Positions 50,679 to 59,373 of a stretch of 64,000 nt of DNA are shown here, in pieces. Source of the stretch: Actinomadura rubteroloni (GTDB lineage Bacteria; Actinomycetota; Actinomycetes; Streptosporangiales; Streptosporangiaceae); NCBI RefSeq assembly GCF_002911665.1, contig NZ_MTBP01000001.1, positions 930,001 through 994,000 on the forward strand. The letters run 5' to 3'. Under the pieces are notes generated by a model that saw nothing but the letters and a program-made list of their open reading frames with translations, did no database searches and had not been told where the DNA came from. Position 1 is the first letter of the stretch, and each line of letters starts with the position of its first letter. A program made the position numbers and the translations under genes.

Positions 50679-51701
50679 TCAAAGAGTTTCCTGATGACTG
50701 AGGATTACATTGGCCAGGCTGGCCGCAGTGCCATGCTTTTCATATCCTCCTTCGAGTACATAGAGAGTGGGAACGCCCTCGCGGCCGATCAGCTCACCAA
50801 TCCGGGCGTAGTCGACCGACCGCAACGTGAGCTGTCCGAGCGGATCGGCCGCACAGGTGTCGAGTCCGATCGAGATCACGAGGAATCGCGGGCGATGCCT
50901 GCGCGTGAACACCACCGCGTTCTCAAGCGCATTAAGCCACACCTGGTTGGCGGCCTGGGCTGGAATGGTGATGTTGCGGTTGGCACCGAATCCCTGCCCT
51001 TCGCCGCGCTCGCTGGGGTAACCCGAGTAATACGGGAAAGTCGTTGCCGGATCGGCGTGCACGGATACATAGGCGACGTCGTTCCGGTGGTAGAAGATGT
51101 CCTGTGTGCCGTTGCCGTGGTGGTAGTCGATATCGATGATCGCGACCTGGCCGTGATCGCACAGCAACTCCGCGGCGAGTGCGGCATTGTTGAGGTAGCA
51201 GTAGCCGCCATAGAAGTCGCGGCCCGCATGATGCCCCGGGGGGCGGCAGAGCGCAAAGGCGAACGGTTCGCCCGCCAAAAGCAGGTGTGCGCCGCTGACG
51301 GCGGTGGCCGCCGATTCCAGCACGGCCTCCCACGTGGTCGAGGTGATCGGGGTCGCGAGATCGGTTGCGAACGAGCCGATGAGCCCGTCGACGTGAGACG
51401 GCCGGCCAGTGGCACGGGGTTGCCGCCACACGTACGGTGTCGCCTCGCCCGTTCGGCCGCTCGCCTGCCAGAGGGTCGACGCTTTCGCGAGAAAGCTCAC
51501 CATTTCTGAACTATGCACTCGTTCGATCAAGGCCTTAGGTGACTTTTCGGGCGGCCGAATCGGACCCAGGCTCAGCTCCCTGATGCGGTCGACCACCGCT
51601 TCTGCCCGTCCGGGCTTCTCCAGGTGGGCGACCCGCTCTCCGTCCAGCACCTCCCACGAGGGATCGTGCAAGCGGTGCGCCATCGAATAGATAGTGATCA
51701 T
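50679..51701 (-). CDS. HDAC-fold deacetylase (acetylpolyamine amidohydrolase-like)
   Basis: A 340-residue zinc amidohydrolase. Active-site parts: FALCRPPGHHAGRDFYGGYCYLNN (the His-His pair), VAIIDIDYHHGNGTQDIF (metal Asp and His), YVSVHADP, a later Asp in ISIGLDTCAADPLG, and VLEGGY (catalytic Tyr). It removes acetyl from amines, as in acetylpolyamines or acetyl-lysine. First gene of a deacetylase-lysA operon; divergent from the XRE regulator with a 126-bp gap. Substrate not known; lysine derivatives are suggested by the cluster. Confidence 0.9.
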   Translation of the reverse strand: MITIYSMAHRLHDPSWEVLDGERVAHLEKPGRAEAVVDRIRELSLGPIRPPEKSPKALIERVHSSEMVSFLAKASTLWQASGRTGEATPYVWRQPRATGRPSHVDGLIGSFATDLATPITSTTWEAVLESAATAVSGAHLLLAGEPFAFALCRPPGHHAGRDFYGGYCYLNNAALAAELLCDHGQVAIIDIDYHHGNGTQDIFYHRNDVAYVSVHADPATTFPYYSGYPSERGEGQGFGANRNITIPAQAANQVWLNALENAVVFTRRHRPRFLVISIGLDTCAADPLGQLTLRSVDYARIGELIGREGVPTLYVLEGGYEKHGTAASLANVILSHQETL

Positions 51702-51827
51702 CAGCCTTCACCTCTATGCTGAAACTTGCTCCGCTACGGCGAGAGTTTCACGCACGCAGTCGGGGTGCGAGAGGTTGCCCGGTGCCCCGCGCCCTGGCCA
51801 ACATGAAAATCCGGGAATGGAGAACCG

Positions 51828-53096
51828 ATGGCCGGGTTCGGGACAGAGCTGCGTCGCCGACGCCAGGCACTCGGGATGTCCCTCGTCGAGTTGGCGCAAC
51901 TCGTCCATTACGACAAGGGTTATCTCAGCAAGATCGAAAACGGCGTCAAGCCGCCGAACATCAAGATCGCACGGGCCTGTGACGCGGCTCTCGACGCCGA
52001 CGGCGCCCTCGTAGAGTGCGTAGCCGGTTCGCGCAGGGCCGATGAGCCCTGTCGGCACCCTCTGGCGGGGGCGGTCGAGACATGGAGTCTGCAGCGGCAG
52101 CCGGGGCGTTCCCTCCTCAGCGCGAGCATCCGCGATGAGCGTTCGGACGATGTCCCAGCGCTGGTCATGGACCTGCGCGTGCAGGCGATGGCGACCAATA
52201 CCGAACTTGCGCCGTACCGTGCGCTTCTCGCCCTCTACCGCCAGATGGGCCAGACGCACAGTGCTTCGGAACTCATCCCCGTGCTGTGGGCGCAGACGCA
52301 GATGCTGCTCGATCGGGCCAGACGGGCATCCGACGCTCAGCGTCTCGCTTCGTACGATCTCGCCACGCACTTCTGTCACTACATCAGTTGGCTGGCACAC
52401 GAGACGGGCGACATGCGCTCCGCCTCGTGGTGGATCGGGCAGGCCGAAGAGCTCGCGCTTCGCGCCGACAATGCCGATATGAGGGCATACTCCCTTGTCC
52501 GGCGCGCGCTCGTCACGCTTTACCAGGATGATGGCCGTGCCACGGTCGATCTCGCTCGTTCGGCGCAGACCGACACCGTCGTCAGCCCGCGAGTTCGCGG
52601 TCTTGCGGCGCAGCGCGAGGCGCAGGGCCACGCGCTGAACGGTGAGTACGACGCGTGCCACCGCGCGCTCGATTGTGCGGCGGACCATTTCGCCTCCGCC
52701 GGAGCCGCCGTCGGGGACGAACCGGTGATCGGATCGAGCACGGTCCAGGACCTCGCCACCGCAACGACCGGCTGGTGCTTGTTCGACCTTGGCCGTCCGT
52801 TGGAGGCCGCCGAGGTCCTGGGCCGTGCCCTCGACCAGATCGACCCGGGCGCCGTGCGCAGTCGCGCGAGGTACGCGGCCAGGCGTGCCCTGGCGTACGC
52901 CATGGCCAAAGAACTCGATCAGGCCTGCGAGTCCGCCGGAGAGCTTCTCGGCTCGGCGCAGGGACTCGAGTCGGCAACGGTCCGCGCCGACCTTCGTGAC
53001 CTGCGCCGATCTCTCAACCGGTGGCCGGACCACCCGCCGGTCCGTGATCTCCTCCCGCGGATCGCCGCGGCGCTCCATGTGAAGGACATCGTCTGA
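51828..53096 (+). CDS. XRE-family regulator with TPR-like helical domain
   Basis: A 422-residue regulator. HTH at residues 1-60: FGTELRRRRQALGMSLVELAQLVHYDKGYLSKIENG (XRE type). The rest is a helical TPR-like array (repeats such as ALNGEYDACHRALDCAADHFA and LFDLGRPLEAAEVLGRAL), as in actinomycete regulators of secondary metabolism. ATG 51828 has TGGAG at about 10 nt. It is followed by a strong terminator and precedes a desaturase-B3/B4-LysRS operon; it likely controls both flanks of the cluster. Confidence 0.88.
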   Translation: MAGFGTELRRRRQALGMSLVELAQLVHYDKGYLSKIENGVKPPNIKIARACDAALDADGALVECVAGSRRADEPCRHPLAGAVETWSLQRQPGRSLLSASIRDERSDDVPALVMDLRVQAMATNTELAPYRALLALYRQMGQTHSASELIPVLWAQTQMLLDRARRASDAQRLASYDLATHFCHYISWLAHETGDMRSASWWIGQAEELALRADNADMRAYSLVRRALVTLYQDDGRATVDLARSAQTDTVVSPRVRGLAAQREAQGHALNGEYDACHRALDCAADHFASAGAAVGDEPVIGSSTVQDLATATTGWCLFDLGRPLEAAEVLGRALDQIDPGAVRSRARYAARRALAYAMAKELDQACESAGELLGSAQGLESATVRADLRDLRRSLNRWPDHPPVRDLLPRIAAALHVKDIV

Positions 53097-53099
53097 TCG

Positions 53100-53146
53100 A
53101 GCGGGCTTGCCCGTTGTGTGCTCTGAGGGCAACGGGCAAGCCCGCT
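53100..53146 (+). terminator. Strong hairpin terminator after XRE gene
   Basis: Perfect 17-bp stem: AGCGGGCTTGCCCGTTG (53100-53116) and CAACGGGCAAGCCCGCT (53130-53146), loop 13 nt, starting 4 nt after the stop. This separates the regulator from the next operon. Confidence 0.8.
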
Positions 53147-53249
53147 GAGTCGGCCGGACGCTTGCGGACACTGGTGCACAGTCGTCCATGGCAATCGTCC
53201 AGAAGCGGAACGGCCGCGGCGAGGACGAGGCGCTCAGCTGGAGTCGATC

Positions 53250-54239
53250 ATGCCCTCACCATTGCACGAAGCCGGCCGGCCCGGAGCGTCCGACCGCACA
53301 ACCCCGGGCAGCCCCTTTCCTCGTGGATATCAACCGCCCTCCCATCTGCGGCCGGTCGTCAAGGCGGCACATCGCACGCTCCTGGTCCGCCCGATCGCCG
53401 ACGCGCTGCTCGACCATGTCTTCGCCGTGGCACTCGCTCTGGGCGGCGCACTGGCCCTCCTCCATCTCCCATTGACGATCGGCGTGCCATCGGCACTGGT
53501 CGCCCTGGTGGCGATCGGAAGGCAACTGCGCGCTCTCGAATGCCTGACGCACGAGGCATCCCATTACAGTTTCAGCCGCAGGCAACGGCTGAACGACCTT
53601 CTCGGCCAGGTCCTCGCCGGTCTGCCGACGGGGGCATCCCTAGGTGATTATCGCCGTAGCCACCGGATCCATCACACGGCGTTCGGTACCGAAGCGGACC
53701 CCGACCTGGCGCGGTACCGCGAACTCGGAATCGAGCGGCTGCGCCGGCATTCTCGGGTCCTTTTCGCGCTGGACGTACTGCGCAGGTTGCCGCGGTACCA
53801 GCGGGGGTGGCTCGCCACCGTGCGGTCGCAGCCCATGGTCTTCGCCGCGCCCTTCGGCTGGGCGGGGCTCGCGGTGGCTCTTCCCGTGGCGGCGTTCGAC
53901 GGATTCCGGGCCGGGCTGCTGACCGCGTGCCTCTGGCTTTTGGCTCAGTTCACGTCGCTTCCCGTGATCCGTTTTCTCGGCGAATCCGAAGAACACATCT
54001 ATGCCGGACGGTATACGGTGTTCGACACCACAATCTCCAACATCGGTCTTCGGAACCTTCTGTTGAAGCATCCTCACAACGACGGCTATCACACAGTGCA
54101 TCACATGTGGCCCGCGATCCCCTACTACCGCACGCGTCGCCTTCACGAACTCCTCATGAAGCAAGATCCCGAATACGCGGGCCGAGTCGTGCTCGGTCCG
54201 CCGAAGACATCCAGCCCCGACCTCCCTGAAAGTGAATGA
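53250..54239 (+). CDS. Membrane fatty-acid desaturase/hydroxylase-like
   Basis: A 329-residue membrane di-iron protein distinct from the one at 14309. His boxes: HEASH (HxxxH), HRIHH (HxxHH) and HTVHH (third). Two or three hydrophobic segments surround them (for example ALALGGALALLHL and FAAPFGWAGLAVALPVAAF). First gene of a desaturase-B3/B4-LysRS operon; start ATG 53250 has GGAG 6 nt upstream. A non-lipid substrate, such as a tailored lysine derivative, is possible because it sits among lysine genes; this is inference. Confidence 0.85.
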   Translation: MPSPLHEAGRPGASDRTTPGSPFPRGYQPPSHLRPVVKAAHRTLLVRPIADALLDHVFAVALALGGALALLHLPLTIGVPSALVALVAIGRQLRALECLTHEASHYSFSRRQRLNDLLGQVLAGLPTGASLGDYRRSHRIHHTAFGTEADPDLARYRELGIERLRRHSRVLFALDVLRRLPRYQRGWLATVRSQPMVFAAPFGWAGLAVALPVAAFDGFRAGLLTACLWLLAQFTSLPVIRFLGESEEHIYAGRYTVFDTTISNIGLRNLLLKHPHNDGYHTVHHMWPAIPYYRTRRLHELLMKQDPEYAGRVVLGPPKTSSPDLPESE

Positions 54240-54245
54240 AAGAGC

Positions 54246-54968
54246 ATGGCTGTTGAATTCCGCGTGTCCGATCACGTGCAGCGCGATTTCCCCGAATTCT
54301 CGATCAGGCTCGTCCAAGCGTCGGGCTTGCGCAACCGGGAGGCTTGGCACGAGGTGGAACGGGAGCGAAAGACGCTCATGGACCGTCTCGTTGAAGGAGA
54401 CTTCGTTCCCTTCGACGAAGGCAATCCCGAGGTAGCGTCCTGGCACGAGGCGTTCCGTCGCTTCGGCACGAATCCGCGGCGGGCACGGCCCAGCCTGGAC
54501 GCTCTCGGCCGACGTCTCGCCAAGAATGGGGTGCTGCCGGCCATCAACCCGGCCGTCGACGCATACAATATCGTCTCACTGGTATATGGCGTACCAGCAG
54601 GCGCCTTCGACCTGCACACCCTGGTGGGATCTGTCGATCTGCGCCCGGCCCGGGAAGGAGATGTTTTCCATCCGCTCGGCCAACCGGGCATCGACGAGAA
54701 CCCTGGCGAAGGTGAAGTCGTTTACGCGACCGGCGCGCAGGTTCTCACCCGGTGTTGGAACCACCGTGACTGCGATGAAACGAAGGTGACGGAAGATTCG
54801 ACCGATGTCGTCTTCCTGCTTGAACGGATCAGCGTCCGCGCCGTGCCGGACGACCGTCTCGATCACGCTGCGCGAAAGCTGGTCGATCTCATCAGTCCGC
54901 ACAGCGACGACGTCGCTACCTCATTCCTTGACGCCGGCAACACCAGGGCGTCCGTCGGAGGTCGCTGA
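54246..54968 (+). CDS. B3/B4 (PheT editing-type) domain protein
   Basis: A 240-residue protein with the B3/B4 fold, known as the editing or tRNA-binding domain of phenylalanyl-tRNA synthetase beta and present as stand-alone proteins. Visible family segments: WHEAFRRFGTNPRRARPS and AVDAYNIVSLVYGVPAGAFDL, then LRPAREGDVFHPLG and DDVATSFLDA. ATG 54246 lies 6 nt after the desaturase and its stop overlaps the LysRS ATG, so it is coupled to the synthetase. Suggested role: deacylating or binding misacylated tRNA-Lys, or a factor tied to the synthetase. Confidence 0.82.
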   Translation: MAVEFRVSDHVQRDFPEFSIRLVQASGLRNREAWHEVERERKTLMDRLVEGDFVPFDEGNPEVASWHEAFRRFGTNPRRARPSLDALGRRLAKNGVLPAINPAVDAYNIVSLVYGVPAGAFDLHTLVGSVDLRPAREGDVFHPLGQPGIDENPGEGEVVYATGAQVLTRCWNHRDCDETKVTEDSTDVVFLLERISVRAVPDDRLDHAARKLVDLISPHSDDVATSFLDAGNTRASVGGR

Positions 54969-56869
54969 TGTGGTTCGACGAGCTGGCTGAAAACTCCACA
55001 GACCCGCAATTGGTAAATGATTCCAAGACGCCATCCGGTCCGGTCCACGTAGGGTCACTGCGCGGCGTGCTCATCCATGACGCCGTGTTCCGTGCGCTCC
55101 GCGACCGAGGAATTCCGGCGCGCTACACCTTCGGCGTCGATGACTACGACCCACTCGACGAGCTCCCACCCGTCGGCGCCGAGGAGCTGCGCCCCCATCT
55201 CGGAAAGCCGCTCTGTGATGTCCCACCACCGGCGGGCTCGCCGTTCGCCGATCTCGCAGAACACCATATCAGCGGATTCTTCGATGTCTTCGCGGAACTG
55301 GGTGTGGCGGCGGAGACCTACCGGGTTCGGGACCTTTACCGGAGCGGAACGTTCGACGTCGAGATCGACGCGATCCTGAGGAACAGCAGCACGGTGCGAC
55401 GCGTCTACCGCGAGGTGGCTGGTGCGCGACGCGATGACGACTGGTTCCCTTTCCAGGTGATCTGTGAGCGGTGCGGACGCGTCGGCACCACCAGGGTTGA
55501 CGGGTTCACCGGCGACAAGGTCTCGTACCAGTGCGTTCCCGACCTGGTGACGTGGGCGACGGGTTGCGGCAACCGCGGCAAGGTCTCTCCCTTCTCGGGG
55601 CGCGGGAAACTACCGTGGAAGCTCGAATGGGTGGCAAAGTGGAACCGTTTCGACATTACGATCGAAGGGGCCGGTAAAGACCACAACACCAAAGGAGGAT
55701 CCCGCTCGGTCGCCGTCCGGTGCCTGCAGGAAATCTTCGGCAAGGAACCTCCCGTCAATATTCCCTATGAGTTTTTCCTGGTCAAAGGCGCAAAGATGAG
55801 CTCATCGCGCGGCGTGGGCGTCTCCGCCCGCAAGATGGCCGATCTCCTCGCGCCGGAACTACTCAGGTTCCTCATGGTTCGTTCGCTTCCTCGTCGTCCG
55901 GTGGACTTCGCTCCGGAGTACGAAAAGATCGTGCGGCTTTATGACGACTTCGACAGGGCAAGGGCCCGAGCCGCGAAGCCGAGGGAGCACCCGCAGGAGG
56001 CGCGCCTGACCGCGATCGCGGAGGTCAAGGGCACGAGCCCGGTGTACTTCGCACCGCCTTTCGACGTCGTGGTGGGCCTGGTTCAGTTCCCGCACGTCGA
56101 CCCGGTCGCTTCCGCCACCCGAATGAAAGGCGAACCCCTCACCGAGCTGGAATTGGAGCGGCTGGCCGCACGGCTGGCGTCGGCCCGCTTCTTTCTCGAG
56201 CATTTCGCAGCGGAGTCGGACCGGCTCAAAATTCAGCGGGATCTGCCCGCCGCCGTGAGAGACCTCGACGCGGCCCAACGCGTCTTCCTGCGCCAACTGG
56301 CCGACGACCTGGGGCGGACGGACTGGAGCCCCGAAGCGGTCCAAACACAGATCTTCGGCACGGCGCGCCTGGTCCCGATCGCCCAGCCTGCCGCGTTCGC
56401 TGCAATCTACATTGCGCTCTTCGCCAAAGACCGGGGCCCCAAGGCCGGGAACATCCTGGCGTTCCTCGACCGGGAATGGGTCTGCCAGCGCTTCGCGTCC
56501 GTGCCGGACGCCCGACGGTTCGACTTCCTGGCAGCCAGTTCGACGCCGATCGAGGATGTCGAGACGTGGCTCGCCGAGCGTGCGGAACACATCATCGCAG
56601 TGTCGGCGCGGGCTGAGTTCATCTGCCGTAGCGCGACCCCGGTTCCAGGTGCGTCCGATTTCGTCCGAGCTTTGGGCGTGCTGGAACTCACCGTGACGAC
56701 CGTTGACGGCCGGGTTCATCTGCGCCGCTGTGCACTCCAGACGACCGAGGGCTACGGCGCGACGATCGCCCGGGAAAAAGCCGACTTCCTCGAGGCCGCT
56801 GGGGACACCGTCAGCTCTTTCGGTGCGCTCACCGGCCACTCGGTGGTGCTGCGCGTCGTCGAGACATGA
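54968..56869 (+). CDS. lysK: Class I lysyl-tRNA synthetase
   Basis: A 633-residue class I LysRS. HIGH-type motif GPVHVGSL (His27), zinc-like Cys set (CERCGRV, then CGNRGK), and KMSKS-type motif GAKMSSSRG (Lys276-Ser280). The core ends near FLDREWVCQRF (about residue 515); an additional 100-residue C-terminal domain (PDARRFDFLAASS to the end) is not part of the ordinary class I length of about 520-580. Class I LysRS resist some lysine analogues that poison class II forms, which supports a self-protection role. Overlaps the B3/B4 stop by one base. Confidence 0.93.
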   Translation: MWFDELAENSTDPQLVNDSKTPSGPVHVGSLRGVLIHDAVFRALRDRGIPARYTFGVDDYDPLDELPPVGAEELRPHLGKPLCDVPPPAGSPFADLAEHHISGFFDVFAELGVAAETYRVRDLYRSGTFDVEIDAILRNSSTVRRVYREVAGARRDDDWFPFQVICERCGRVGTTRVDGFTGDKVSYQCVPDLVTWATGCGNRGKVSPFSGRGKLPWKLEWVAKWNRFDITIEGAGKDHNTKGGSRSVAVRCLQEIFGKEPPVNIPYEFFLVKGAKMSSSRGVGVSARKMADLLAPELLRFLMVRSLPRRPVDFAPEYEKIVRLYDDFDRARARAAKPREHPQEARLTAIAEVKGTSPVYFAPPFDVVVGLVQFPHVDPVASATRMKGEPLTELELERLAARLASARFFLEHFAAESDRLKIQRDLPAAVRDLDAAQRVFLRQLADDLGRTDWSPEAVQTQIFGTARLVPIAQPAAFAAIYIALFAKDRGPKAGNILAFLDREWVCQRFASVPDARRFDFLAASSTPIEDVETWLAERAEHIIAVSARAEFICRSATPVPGASDFVRALGVLELTVTTVDGRVHLRRCALQTTEGYGATIAREKADFLEAAGDTVSSFGALTGHSVVLRVVET

Positions 56870-56893
56870 ACCGAGACCTCTCCCGCCCGAGAT

Positions 56894-59266
56894 CTAGCCA
56901 GAGGGATCCGGTTCTTCGGCGGCCATGCGAGAGCTGATCACCGCGCGGAGTCCCGTCAGCGCCACCCGCTCGACAGCCTCGGCTTGTTGAAGCTGGCCGG
57001 TGGCGCGCAAGTCGAGTGCGAGGCTGTGAGCGGAGCGGAGCGTGTCGGGGTGGTCGGGCCCAAGAGTGCGGGAGCGGCGGGTGTGGGTGTCGCGGTCGAG
57101 ATCAAGTGCTTCGTGGACTCGGCCGGTGGCGCGCAAGTCGAGTGCGAGGCTGTGAGCGGAGCGGAGCGTGTCGGGGTGGTCTGCTCCGAGGAGGTTCGTC
57201 AGGCCGCCGAGAGCTTCCTCGTCGAGCGCGCGCGCCTCGTCGTACGCCTCGCCCACGCGCAAATCCAACGCCAGGTTGTGGATCGAGAACAGAGTGTCCC
57301 GGTGGCCGCTGCCCAGCACCCGGCGTCGTTCGGCGACGACGCGTTCGTGGATTCGGCGGACCTCAGCGGCCGCACCGCCTTTCCGGCGGCCGGCCGCGGT
57401 GAGGTCCACGGCCAGGTTCTGCAACGCCGTCAGCCCCTCGGGGGACGATCCGCGGCCCGTCTCCTCGTACTCCGCGACCAAGGCCTGGTCGAGGCGGGCC
57501 GCCTCGGCGTACTCACCGAGTTGGAACAGGGCATGCGCCAAGTGCGCGGTAGCCGCACGGCGCCACGTCGCATCGTCGCGCCAGTGTTCGAGGGCTCGCT
57601 CGGCGATGCCGCGCGCGTTCGAAGCATCGCCGATCGCGACGAGGTACTCGACGGTCCTTAGGGTCAGATGGCGGAAACCGTCATTGTCGTCCTCGCCCGG
57701 GCCTAGAGCCAGGAGGTGAGGCAGAAGAACGCTGTAACTGCTCCAGGACCTTGGTGTACGAGGGTCCCCCGGGTCCTGTGCGCCGAGAGACGCTCTCGCC
57801 TGGGCGCGAAGCTGTTCCCTGTGGCCGGGGCTCAAAGTCTGTTCGACGAACTGCTGGAACAAGTTGTGGCAGACGAGCATCCGGTCCGTGAGTGTCGCCA
57901 GGCCGTTTCCGACCACCGCCTGGACGGCGTCGTCGAATGCCAACGCGTCGGGAACGAGCCGGGTGAGCAGCCCGGCCGGAATGAGCGAGCGTGCAAGGCA
58001 CGCCATCTGCTCCACAAGCGCTCGCGCTTCCGGCGTGAGCGCCCGAAGCGCGAGCGTCCACGAGCCCGCGAGTGTCCTGGGGTAGTCGTGAATGCGACCG
58101 CGGTCGAGGAGGACTTCCGGACGGTCGCCGACCAGTGAAGCGTACTCGTGTGCGCCCAGGGCGGAAGAACGCAGATAGGCCGCCGCCTGCGCGACGGCCA
58201 AGGGCAGATCGTGGAGGGTCGCGGCAACGACCCCGGCGTCCTCTGGATCGAGCCGCGCGCCCAGCGGCTCGCCGAGCAATTCGACCGACTCGGTCCGGTC
58301 GAACGGCCCGAGTTCGAGCGTTTCGCCGAGCTGCTCCCATCCGGGCTCCACCGAGGTAATGATCACGTCCGCGTCAGCGGCGGCGCGCACGGCTCGTGCC
58401 ACCGCCGCCGGCGAGCCCGCCCCGTCGAGGACGATCAGCCAGCGGCCTCCAGCGCGGACAGCGGCTGGTAGAAGATCGAAGACTTCCGCACTGGCGGGAT
58501 CGGGCGACACTCCCGCCGCGCGGACGAGCGCGGCGAGTGCGCCGGGAATCAACTCTGGAACCGTCGCGTCGATCCACCAGACGTGGTCGTAGTCCGCGGC
58601 GTAGTGGTGTGCATACGCGATCACGAGCTGGGTCTTTCCGGTTCCAGGCGGCCCTTGGACGACGACCTTGCCCGGCAGCCGCACCCGGAGCGCGGACATT
58701 GGCCGTTCCCGGTCGACGGCGTACGGAAGCCGTTCCGGTACGTGCCAGCTGTGGATCCAGCCCGGTCTCTGCGCGGCCTGCGGAACCTTCGGTCCGTTGG
58801 CCAGCTCGGGGACGTGCTCGACGAGCTTCTCGACGAAACGGTCGAGTTCGCTGACGATGTTCCGATGTTCCAGTCGTATGCCCTGCCGTGAGACGAGTGC
58901 GCGGATACTGGCGGGGAGCTCGTCGCGCCGTGGCCGGGTGACTCCCTCAAGGAGGACCGGGATGACGAGTTTCGACTCGTTGAGGGCGTAAGCGATTTCT
59001 TTGCGGACCCAGTCGTCCCGATTGTTCAGTGATGTCCGCTTTGATCCGTCTCCAAGGCGCAACCACCTCTGCCCGATGACGGCGAGCACCACGTCGCAGC
59101 GGCGCAGCGCATCCAGCAGTTCTGGTTCGAACGGGCGTCCGAGGGGGAGGCTGTCGCTGGACCGGAATACGGAGTCTTGACCCAGTCTTGCCTGCAGTGT
59201 CGCGAAGATCAGCGCCGCCGCGTAGGGCTCGTCCCCGTTCCGGAAGTTAACAAATACTTTCGCCAC
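56894..59266 (-). CDS. TIR - NB-ARC/STAND - TPR protein
   Basis: A 790-residue immune-type ATPase. N-terminal TIR (1-155): VFVNFRNGDE, GRPFEPELLDAL, and W86-V-R-K-E90-I (Glu90 is the catalytic-type residue for NAD cleavage), then VIPVLLEG. NB-ARC: P-loop GPPGTGKT at 205-212, VWWIDATVPE, WLIVLDGAG (Walker B), then GLPLAV-like DLPLAVAQAAAYL. C-terminal TPR-like array (about 560-790), with two nearly identical 42-residue units. GTG 59266 start. Divergent from the CHAT gene, 107 bp away. Predicted abortive-infection effector. Confidence 0.88.
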   Translation of the reverse strand: MAKVFVNFRNGDEPYAAALIFATLQARLGQDSVFRSSDSLPLGRPFEPELLDALRRCDVVLAVIGQRWLRLGDGSKRTSLNNRDDWVRKEIAYALNESKLVIPVLLEGVTRPRRDELPASIRALVSRQGIRLEHRNIVSELDRFVEKLVEHVPELANGPKVPQAAQRPGWIHSWHVPERLPYAVDRERPMSALRVRLPGKVVVQGPPGTGKTQLVIAYAHHYAADYDHVWWIDATVPELIPGALAALVRAAGVSPDPASAEVFDLLPAAVRAGGRWLIVLDGAGSPAAVARAVRAAADADVIITSVEPGWEQLGETLELGPFDRTESVELLGEPLGARLDPEDAGVVAATLHDLPLAVAQAAAYLRSSALGAHEYASLVGDRPEVLLDRGRIHDYPRTLAGSWTLALRALTPEARALVEQMACLARSLIPAGLLTRLVPDALAFDDAVQAVVGNGLATLTDRMLVCHNLFQQFVEQTLSPGHREQLRAQARASLGAQDPGDPRTPRSWSSYSVLLPHLLALGPGEDDNDGFRHLTLRTVEYLVAIGDASNARGIAERALEHWRDDATWRRAATAHLAHALFQLGEYAEAARLDQALVAEYEETGRGSSPEGLTALQNLAVDLTAAGRRKGGAAAEVRRIHERVVAERRRVLGSGHRDTLFSIHNLALDLRVGEAYDEARALDEEALGGLTNLLGADHPDTLRSAHSLALDLRATGRVHEALDLDRDTHTRRSRTLGPDHPDTLRSAHSLALDLRATGQLQQAEAVERVALTGLRAVISSRMAAEEPDPSG
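56995..57181. repeat. 61-bp perfect direct repeat in TPR array
   Basis: Identical 61-bp blocks at 56995-57055 and 57121-57181, spaced 126 bp (42 codons), inside the C-terminal TPR coding region of the TIR protein. The codon-level identity shows recent duplication or recombination of one repeat unit. Confidence 0.9.
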
Positions 59267-59373
59267 GTGTCCTAAACTCCCCCGGAAAAACAGTCCTGTT
59301 CGGTACGGGAGCCGGGGACCAGGATATCGGAAAAGCGCGAGGCCGCCGATGTGTCGAGCGTACGCTGGCGCCT

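Noticed and set aside
56995-57181. Possible CRISPR-like repeat
   Set aside because: Only two copies, and they are in-frame TPR units in a protein.
56984-57661. A 225-codon + frame inside the TIR gene
   Set aside because: Antisense, and its internal repeat is just the mirrored TPR repeat.
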